DNA of 64,000 bases from the NCBI GenBank assembly GCA_933228895.1, contig OW121846.1, positions 110,625,054 to 110,689,053 of the forward strand, read 5' to 3'. This DNA comes from Platycnemis pennipes (lineage: Eukaryota; Arthropoda; Insecta; Odonata; Platycnemididae). Within the stretch, counting starts at the first letter, position 1; every line of letters begins with the position of its first letter. Shown piece by piece: positions 55,701 to 64,000 of the stretch. A model generated the notes under the pieces. That model saw nothing but the letters and a program-made list of their open reading frames with translations. It did not search any database and was not told the DNA's origin. The translations under genes were made by a program, and so were the position numbers.

Positions 55701-58590
55701 TTATTCTAAGTAAATCTAGGATCGTCCGTCTGTAGTTCCTTTTTGTGGAATCAGTTGGTACTGGAGAAGCATTTGATGTTATTGTGGAGTAATCACAGTT
55801 TGGGGAAGGTAGCGTATTACTATTAGCCCTCGGACCTTCAAACTTTGGTTCGGCCAACGCTTTGTATCCTTACTGTGTATTGTAGCATTATCGCTTAAGT
55901 TTCTTTTAATGGAAGATACCGAAATGGGATGGGAAAGACTAAAATAAAAATTTTAAAAGCCTATTTATTTATTGAAATAATTACTGATGTCGTCATTCTC
56001 AACTTAAGGTGCGAAGTTCATGCTTTATCGGTGATATACCTTTTGCTAATTGCCACACACGGCTTACTTATGGCGCAGTTGCTATAGGTTCATGTTTTGC
56101 CTCTGTCATTGGCCTTATGTGTAATGCTTTTTTGTCGCAACGTACTTATATTTATAGCAACAAATTGTGTATTTTTTGTTGGTAATTCTGTCAGTAGTGA
56201 TAGTCTGCTCACTTAATGAAATATGGTTGATTTTTTGCACTTATTGTTGGTAGTCTCTCTTTAATGGTAGGTACAGGTAAAGGTATACGAGGGAATTCTA
56301 AACTTAATATTTTAATATTTGATACATGCTCTAGGGTAATTATAAGCAAATGCTTAAATTATCTTGAATGCTAGTTGAAGTTTATGCCCCCTGCTTCATA
56401 CAAAATCCCGTCAGTCATCCAGCATAAACTAAAATGATGCCTCTGCCGGGAAGGACTTAAATAGGAAATTGCAAGCATTGTTGCTATGCTATAAAGTACG
56501 CTGTAACAAGCAGGCCTGCTGATTGCGAATGTCTTATTTTCTACAATGGTGGCACATTTGAGTGTGCAAAATGTCTACCATCATTTTCTGCCAAGGAAAT
56601 TTCCTCATTCCGTGGTACTAGTTTCGCAGATCGTGGGCGAGATTACGCGTAATGGCGGCTATGTTTATGCTGTAGCAAAAAAATGTTTGGTATTGAAGGA
56701 ACATGTAATTTTTACGCTTGGGTACCAGATGCGTAGATTTGCAGAAATGATGGCTCCGAAACATTAAGGAGATGTGTAAAACACACACGTGAGTTCATTT
56801 ATTGAGGTAATATGTCGCTGTGTTATACAAATTCGTATTACATATTTTTTCGGGGCACGACCAGTACAAGTTGTCAGTTTGGCTGATTACGCCTTCCTGT
56901 TCACTTCACAATTGTCGTAAATGATCGTGACCTTTTGATTTCATTTTAATCCCTTTTTTATTACACACTAGACCCATTCTGCCCGCTATTCAATCTGGAA
57001 ATATATCAATAGCATCGGAATGTAGGATATTCTTTTGGAGGAAATCGTAGGTAATTAGTTTATACTTCATTTAGATGTCATTTTTGTGTCCTGTGATTGT
57101 GTGTGTGGGAGTGAATCAAAGTTTGAAATTACACTGTTAGAGGTAGAAATAAATGCTGTTTAAATTGCTGCAGTAGGCATTATTAATAGGAATTTGTCTC
57201 TTCCTTTGTGAAAAATCGTGAAAAATATAATGCAATAAAGGGAATTAATCTTATGAACATGTTTCAACAGAAAATTCCGTAATTCTATCTCACGATTCAG
57301 TACACAGGAAATTTTTCTTATATTAATGTGAATCCAAGGTATGAAGAGGAGTTAAATAACAGTTTAGGCATAAAATCAACCTTACTTTTTTGAATTGTTA
57401 GATGTAATTTTTTTTGTCCAATAGTTTCATCTGTTGAAAGCAATATGAAAAGATTGCTCCGATTTTGGTGAATAAGATCCGAGCGAAATTTTGTTGTGTG
57501 AGTACATCTCCTGGCTGTGTGTAGAATACAAATTTTGCGTTTTGCATCCGGTTGAGAAGGGGTTTAAGTGATAATCACTTTAATACAGAAATGGTTTTTT
57601 AAAGCCTCCGACGGTTTTTTTAATATTCGTCGATTGAATACTCTACAATAAGAAAAAAAGACTCACCAAAGTAAACAAAGAAAAATCTTTCTTGCAAAAA
57701 AATTACCAATATTATTACCTTTGAATTATGAAGCACAATACTCCTTGACTTGGCATGTGTAAATAAATATCTGTCATTATATATGTCGTTTTGGTTGATT
57801 TTTCTAATCATTATTTCCTGAGGCCTCAGGGCTCCCATGTCATTACTCCTACGCCATCCGCTACGCCGCCTTCTGCATGCATGCATCACCCTTTCTTTTT
57901 GCGCAGGGTCAAGGCAAGGGGTGTTAGGTCACAAGCTGTAAAAAATGGAGTTGGTTTCTGGCGTGGAAGTGGATCTTCATTATGAAACAAAACTCAGTTC
58001 TTCTGCGTACGTTATGCTTTGTACGACCGGTTTTATGCTACAGCATAATGTTCTGGTACAAATAAAGAAGGTTATTTTTATACTAGTTCACCAAAACCAA
58101 GTGAAAAGAGATAGTATACAAATTTGAGGAAGGGAGGTGGGTTTGAAATGTACGAGGGAACAACCGTTGGAAGGAGAAAGTTAATGGCATGGGGCCTTTC
58201 GAGGGGTGAAGGCGAAGAATGCAATGAATCGTAAACATGGCACTTTTTTTGGGAATTGAAATAATGCCGTCATAGTTCACTTTCTCTTCTCCCGGACTAT
58301 TGACCAGTTATAGCCGTAATTCCCAACCTCTTACGTTGGCGGCACTCTTCAGAGTGAGGTTAAAATCTTGGGGCACCCTTTACATTTTTTATTTATCCTA
58401 TCGGGGTTCCCTCTCCATTACCAAGAATAATCGGCGCTCTGCAGTCATTAGCCCTTAGGTCGGAAGAAGTGATTTGATTACTTTCACCATCTGTCGGGCG
58501 TGAGAGTAACCAATTCTGAAGTTGGCCCTGCTAAACACTTTCCCGCAATATCCGCGGCACCTTGAAGTTCCACGGCACACCGGCCGGTGG
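52790..58590. other. Long stretch with no supported gene
   Basis: Intron or intergenic DNA. I note a short perfect hairpin at 53536-53567 and one weak candidate exon at 55148-55215. The rest is AT-rich with no recognised transposon ends. Frames at 54066, 55466, 56546 and 57620 lack motifs. Confidence 0.4.
53536..53567. repeat. Perfect 12-bp hairpin
   Basis: GCAGACGACACG (53536-53547) and CGTGTCGTCTGC (53556-53567) are exact reverse complements around an 8-base loop. There is no U-run, so it does not look like a terminator. Function unknown. Confidence 0.9.
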
Positions 58591-58599
58591 GAAACCACA

Positions 58600-58825
58600 A
58601 TGTTAAGAGAATTGGGTTGGCATGGTGGCTTGACTACTGGCTTCGTAACCATAGGGCTTCGGTTTGAATCTCGGCAGTGGCAAATTTCTCAGTGGCATTC
58701 TTCTTGAGTGAAGTACTTCAAGCCCATTTTGTCCGTCGAATGGGACGACAAACTGTGGTTCCCTGATTGTCTTTCGTCAAGAGGAGGTGAATGCCGATGT
58801 CGGAGTTCTCTCCACTCTTTCTCCA
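58600..58825 (+). mobile_element. tRNA-derived SINE (+ copy)
   Basis: GGCATGGTGGCTTGACTACTG (A-box region) and CTTCGGTTTGAATCTCGGC (B box) form a tRNA-like head. The body includes TTTTGTCCGTCGAATGGGAC, shared with the - copy at 58930-59160. Confidence 0.65.
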
Positions 58826-58929
58826 ATCCATAAAATTACTCTCTCTTTCCAAAATACGCAAATGATCTTAATTGTCGGTCGCCTACTTTATTGTTGCGTG
58901 GCAACAATAAAGTGACCTTGGGTTCAAGT

Positions 58930-59160
58930 TGTTGGCGAAGTTGACCGACAGGTAAGGTTTTTTGTGCCATTGAGAACGACCGTAAAATGGGATGGAGGAG
59001 ACAGTGGGGCCCGCAGCCTAACACCCCATTCGACGGACGGAGTGCTGAACTTGTTGCGCACTGCTCGGCGTTCATGTAGGGGTTGGTATACCGATAAAAA
59101 ATGCCATTGCCGGGTTAACCACCCGGACCCTCGCAATGAGAAGCCATCATTTTAGCCACC
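58930..59160 (-). mobile_element. tRNA-derived SINE (- copy)
   Basis: On the - strand, GGCTGGGTGTGGTGGCTAAA (A-box region) and GGTCCGGGTGGTTAACCCGG (B-box region) are followed by a body with CGTCCGTCGAATGGGGTG. That is the same word as in the + copy at 58600-58825. The two copies are tail-to-tail. Confidence 0.6.
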
Positions 59161-59279
59161 ACACCCAGCCGATCTTCTTATCGTTTTTCTTCTCACCCAA
59201 ATGTCGTCCCAATCTGAATTTTCTTCATAAAATCTTTCTGTAAATCCTCATATATTCTACCTGCCCTCATTTCCACTGG

Positions 59280-60850
59280 GGCATCTATTCCTTTTCCTCC
59301 CTCGAACGCATTTACCTTGTATTCTCGACTCTATAACTCTGCAATTTGCCGTTACCTCTCATGAGGTCTTTAATTCACTTTTAAAGCTTTCTTGTAGGTT
59401 TTCCAACCAACCTTTTTCCTCTGCTTCCTAATTTTATCGTGCTCCAAGCCTCTCCATTCTTCTCCGCATCCGCCATATTCTTTCCGCAATGATCAATTCT
59501 CAGCCATTGAATGCCACCACGTATTCATAAGAGAGTTTTCATCTACCTTTCCTTCCTGTCTCTACTAAGAGAGATTCCCTCCTTTAATTCTTACCTCTTC
59601 CTTCTTGGCTATCGTAATTCTTCCCTTGAGATCTGTACTACAGAACACATTTTACACGTAAAATAAACGGAAGGGTTTTATCTTTAATTTTATCTCCACC
59701 AACTGTGATATTATCTCTATAATTTTGAACACTTTGAAAATGCCGTTACACTTGCAGCTCTATGATAGTTCTTCATCCCACGTCACTCTGGTCTTCTAAT
59801 GCATTATTCATTGCCTGCAGGCCTTTTGCTTATGGAATGTTAAAGGCTTGATCATCCGCGAAACCAGCTTACGTAATCAATTTACCTTTTTCCTACCTTC
59901 ATTCCCACTTTCTTTTCTCCCCGTGGCCCTCTTAGTATTTCCTCCAAGTTCACGTTAAACAGTTAAGGTGATCCACCCTGATTCCCCATTTACACATACC
60001 ACCTGTGTGTCTGGTCGAAGTACAGGTTTCTAGCGAGTCAGCTATCCCAGCAGTCCATTCTTAAATTCTGCGTTGCATTCATGGACTTCGATCAATATAC
60101 TGTATTAGATGACTTCTCGAAGCCCACAAATCTAACTAATACATTCTGATCATATTCTTCACTTATATCCATTGGTTTCATCATTGCACCTAGGTGTCAC
60201 GCACCCCCAAACCTCTCCTGTATCTAAATTCATCCTCACTTAAGTGCTTGTTGGCTCCAGAATCCTACCTTCTATTGATAGTTTTAACAATTACTTTTGC
60301 CGCGATTGAAACTAAACTTACAGTTATGTGATCTCCGAATGCTTTCACTTTTGGCTTCTTTAGGATGGGAATAAAAATTGATCTCACATGGTCTTCAGGC
60401 CTCAAACCTCCTTCATATATCCTGTGAATAAGCCCATAAAGCAACCTCTTTATATCTCTCCTATGACTCCTCAATTATCCTAATGGGATATTTTCCGCGC
60501 AGACCCGATCCTTTTCATTTTTCATAAGGCTTTTTCTATCTAACGAACATGGCTGTATGCTGTTCCTGTTGACATCTCATTCCAATCGTATCTTCAATTC
60601 AGTAAGCCTACAGTGCTTTGTTACAAAGCTCTTCGTCATATTCTTTCTGTCTTCCCTGATTTTCTGCTGGTTCTTTTAGTAGCTATCCTGTCTCAACATT
60701 AAATGCTTATATGCTTTTCTGTTTGTACTCCTGACAATTCTTTTAACTTTCCTAAAATCGTATCCATTTTTCCTTCTTTCGGGAATTTCACCTAAGTCTC
60801 AATCTGTCCTTTCCGTCATACTTCCATTGCATTACTGGTTTTTTTCGCCT
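59280..60850 (-). mobile_element. L1-like LINE reverse transcriptase, decayed
   Basis: On the - strand, 60474-60265 reads RLLYGLIHRIYEGGLRPEDH, VRSIFIPILKKPKV and KVIVKTINRR, the RT entry region. Then, through stops, come RNLYFDQTHRWYV, GNQGGSP-LFNVNLEEILRG (the QGCPLSPLLFNIYLEEL block), MKVGKRLITLADDQAFNIP (the FADDQA catalytic box, near 59860) and AKGLQAMNNALEDQ. Block order is normal. The copy has lost its frame many times. The family resembles the copies at 27.7 and 44-46.5 kb. Confidence 0.85.
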
Positions 60851-62125
60851 CAGTCTTTTATTTAGTTCTCTTCGCCAATTTTTTACTTTCTTCTGTGTTT
60901 ACGCAATTAATTTTCTTCTTTTTCGAATCTTTTTAAATATTTATTTCACTACTTGTTACCCTGATCCTCACCGTGTTAACAGTTCATCTACATGTTACCC
61001 TGCGTGACGCCGCTACGGCGTGTGGCAAGGATTGTGGGTCACCGACCTTGAAAATGTTTTTTGCAGAAAAAGAAAGAATTTTTGCTGACAGAGTAAGAAA
61101 AAAATAGCTTAAATAATCATGGAATGACTTAGGGAATCATGTGATTTGAATCCCTATTCGAAGGAATTCCACCTAGTTAAGCCTGATACCGTTAATTTCA
61201 TGAAGTGTGATTCATATGTTAATAGGAATTAGGCTTGTTTGCGTTGTACTCGTGTATTTGTGTCGAGACAAATTAATTCATGTATCTCTTGGAACGACAG
61301 TTAATTACTTTTTAATTGTCACTTCTTTCCAACTTGCTGATGCAGGGTGGGGGTATAAATATATCTGCATAGTTTCAGCCTCGAACTCATGTGTTTGAAT
61401 TGTTCAAGTAACTTGGGTTGTTATCAAGTCAAGTTGTATCTTGTGAATAACGTTCTGATCTCTAAGGTTTCCCAACTGAGCCCTTACATTGGCTGAGTGC
61501 CATTTATTGTGCTTTCACAGGAAGTTATTACAAAACACGCAGCTTTCCTTTAGATCTTATTCAGTCCCCGAGTTAAACCTGTATGTTGTTGCATTGAATA
61601 TGCTCCGTGAATACTCCAGGGGTGGCTTCACTGATCTTTCTTTCGCGTTATCGCTATCATTATCGATATTGCGAACTCATTTAGAAGGGAACTACTTAAA
61701 GTAACCATCCTGATTACTTCCTCTACCAACTTTAATTAGTGATTTGAAGCGCCAGACATAATTTGAAAAAATGCGTCATTTTGATTTCTTAAGCGCTTAA
61801 GTTAATTAGAAAATAGCAATAACTAGATCGCGCGCGTTAAGAAGATCCATGATCAGGCTCGAGGAGACACATTTCCCGTGTGAAATTGCGTATTTCTGTT
61901 TATTTTGTACTGGAGCACTTTTCGCAATTCGTTTAAATCCTAACGTCTCCGACGATGTGCCACAAATGTTTTGCATATGATTCCCTCAAGATAGATTTGA
62001 GGTTAAAGTGATATACAGATATTTAACTTCGCTTACTACGCTTGTGTCCTCTTATAACTTTATATTTTTGAGCTAAACTTTATGCAAGAAGTATTTGACG
62101 TTGAATTTTATTTGATGGAATTCCC
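60851..62125. other. Spacer with no recognised feature
   Basis: AT-rich. A small GACGCCGCTACGGCGT palindromic word lies near 61007. No gene or transposon end is recognised. Confidence 0.4.
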
Positions 62126-62129
62126 TTGC

Positions 62130-63260
62130 GTTGACAGTAAGTATTAATAGAGTCAAAATTTGTTGTGAGAGAATCGAAGTCCATTTTGTAGTTTTTTCTC
62201 AATGAACAAACGCATCATCAAAAAATAATCTTATCGTAGGGTGAATTTCGGTAATGTATACGGGACCGAATACGCATTCCAGTGGAACACCAGAGGTCAC
62301 TAACTATATTAGAACTGCTTCCTTCGATTACTTTGTTCACGATCACCGAGGAAGTCACTTATCCAATTTACATCCTTTTTATTAATTTCATATGATCATT
62401 GTTTGAATACTAGCTTGTTGTTAGGAACCTTGCCAAATGCCTTCTTGAAATGAAAAGCATCCACTGCTTTTTCATGTCACCTAATTTAACGTCTTGAATA
62501 AATACTCCTGACCTTGTCGGAAGAGTATACTTCGGTTTTTGGGTGCTGCAGTGGCTAACATTATATCGAACCCCCATATCCTAAGATCTAAATCGTAAGA
62601 CTAGCAACATTCATGCTCTGGGCGGGATTCGAACTCAACGTACGGGCTGCCAGGTCGGCCCGTTACGGTCTTGGCTACTACGACTCACAAGTTTCCCAGG
62701 ATCTACTTTGCAGAAATTGCGTTTATTATTACTGAAGAGATTTAGACTATTCAGGCACTGCAGTACATTAGTAGCTATTATATGTTCAATAGTTTTACAA
62801 GAAGGGGATGACAGTGATATTGGCGTGATTTCTTGGGTCCTGTTTGTTCCCACTTTTAAAGATATAAGTATTATTGGTAGCTTTCCAGTCCTTTGGTAGT
62901 TAACTTTTTGTAATGAATTATTTATTGTACGGCGACATTTTTGGACCTTTTCCTTTTAACAATCCTGTTGGGATCTCATCCGTGACTGGGAATTGTTGCT
63001 TTTTATTGCTATATCTGATGTTATATCCGCCACTTCATTTATCCCCTTCTTCAAACTGCCTATTCACAAATCATCATTCTGCCATTTAAATTTAATCAAC
63101 TCTCTCCTTGTGATATTTTCTCTTTGCTTCAGCGAAGTTCTCTTCGTTCCACTTCCATGCCCTCTTCTGAAGTTTAATGGATGAAGGCGATACTTAGTGT
63201 AAATTACGAACGTTAAACATAGTGAATGAAACAGACTTTGTTCTTTCCACACAGCTTTTA
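62130..63260 (-). mobile_element. CR1/Jockey-type LINE reverse transcriptase, decayed, split by a SINE
   Basis: On the - strand: near 62960, DEIPTGLLKGK in place of the 'GIP' block; 62853-62740, TPISLSSPSCKTIEHIIATN (normally 'PISLTS..CK..EHI'). After the SINE at 62525-62705 come FISRRHLARFLTTS (normally 'F-KAFD-VPH'), the GVPLECVFGPV block (normally 'GVPQGSVLGPL') near 62280, and RLFFDDAFVH (the FADD box) near 62225. All are in shifting frames with stops. The block order identifies an RT of the CR1/Jockey group. Confidence 0.8.
62525..62705 (-). mobile_element. tRNA-derived SINE inserted in the LINE
   Basis: A B-box-like GAGTTCGAATCCCGCCC and an upstream GTCGTAGTAGCCAAGACCG (A-box region) are read on the - strand. 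The sequence interrupts the LINE RT between the entry region and the catalytic blocks. The target-site duplication is not clear. Confidence 0.6.
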
Positions 63261-64000
63261 TGCAGCAAAGGCTTTTATACATTTTCAAGGGGGGGCCTTG
63301 AAAATGACGCTTATTCGTTGAAATCGATCGGGGAATATATAAAGCTGTGAGGAAAGTACAAAGTTTGTTTCATTTACCATGTTTAACTCTTCTGAAAGCT
63401 TTGAAGGTATGACGTGTCGGCATCACCACCTCAGAAACTTTGAAAATTATTTTCACCATTTCTGGATCTTTTATTTACCTCAATCTAATTTTATTTCAAT
63501 CTCCTGATTATTACCTCCAAATGTCTTAAAATTAGGTGCCCACACCCCTCCCTTCATACAACTCAACCTCACAATCACCCATAAAAATCAAGTGTTTACT
63601 TCCAGATTCTTCATCTATTATTTACTCTGGCTATTCCCATGCGAAGCCTACCGTTTCGTCCCTATGGCTAAAATGTTTGTGCCTGAATCGTGACTAAAAT
63701 TCGTTGCGCCCACCTTAACCTTCGCCAATTGCCAATTAATATTCGGCCAGTTGCCTAACTGGGTAGTTTCCTATTATTTTTTTATTGTCTTGATCGAAAG
63801 TTTATAACCTCTGGAGTACGTGTTTTAAGCCGTTCGATTTTTAAATGACGTTAAGTATTTTTCCTCATTAATTAAAAAGTGAAAAAAATCAATGGCGCGA
63901 AAACGCGACGGCAAACTATTGCATGCCGGTTAATCCTACGTGTGACGTTAAACTATTTCCTCTACCTGCCACCAGGTGGTGCTGCGGACGCTTCCAAATA
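63261..64000. other. Spacer to the window end
   Basis: No gene, RNA or transposon end was recognised in this AT-rich segment. Confidence 0.4.

Noticed and set aside
1..64000. CRISPR arrays, bacterial operons or ribosome binding sites
   Set aside because: Spliced exons, retroelements and long non-coding stretches show this is eukaryotic nuclear DNA, and no regularly spaced repeat array is present.

Overview
This is animal nuclear DNA. It is AT-rich and gene-poor, with spliced exons and no operons, rRNA genes or CRISPR arrays. The mix of transposons suggests an arthropod, most likely an insect: RNase H-bearing LINEs, piggyBac-type elements with TTAA-flanked MITEs, a mariner, several pogo/Tigger elements, hAT-type MITEs, Penelope-like GIY-YIG elements and tRNA-derived SINEs. 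The species cannot be named from the sequence.

Host genes. Two host loci can be supported, both on the + strand. (1) From 12253 a chain of four coding exons (12253-12309, 12499-12705, 19094-19297, 23607-23730) has consensus splice sites and compatible phases (0,0,0, ending in phase 1). The fourth exon encodes most of a C1 zinc finger of RASSF1/5 type (WCDxCGDxxWG). The expected next exon was not found. A CpG-retaining stretch at about 11035-12250 is the likely promoter and 5'UTR. (2) A GC-rich CpG-island-like block at 48750-49620 carries a first coding exon at 49383-49620, with a good start context and a splice donor. It also ends in phase 1, so it could be an alternative first exon of the upstream gene or the start of an unrelated gene.

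Layout. 1-905: LINE 3' end. 1551-4625: decayed piggyBac-like element. 4734-6500: decayed transposase-like sequence. 7772-7883: 27-bp minisatellite. 8460-11000: three LINE fragments (RT, RNase H, ORF1-like), the last with a 44-bp perfect palindrome. 11035-23730: host gene 1, its introns filled with MITEs, a SINE, a mariner and a pogo element. 23731-48740: transposon-rich intron or intergenic DNA with hAT and TTAA MITEs, a LINE, a second piggyBac, Penelope pieces, a Tigger split by a nested 1.6-kb element, another Tigger, a Penelope 3' region with inverted arms, SINE pairs, and a LINE holding a 5S-rRNA-derived SINE. 48750-49620: CpG island and first exon. 49621-64000: mostly unannotatable DNA with SINEs and two decayed LINEs.

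All transposon reading frames seen are interrupted, so no autonomous element looks active. No new biochemical system was found. The best leads are the possible two-promoter host gene, the 5S-derived SINE, the recurring hammerhead-like inverted modules, and the unclassified element nested in a Tigger copy.
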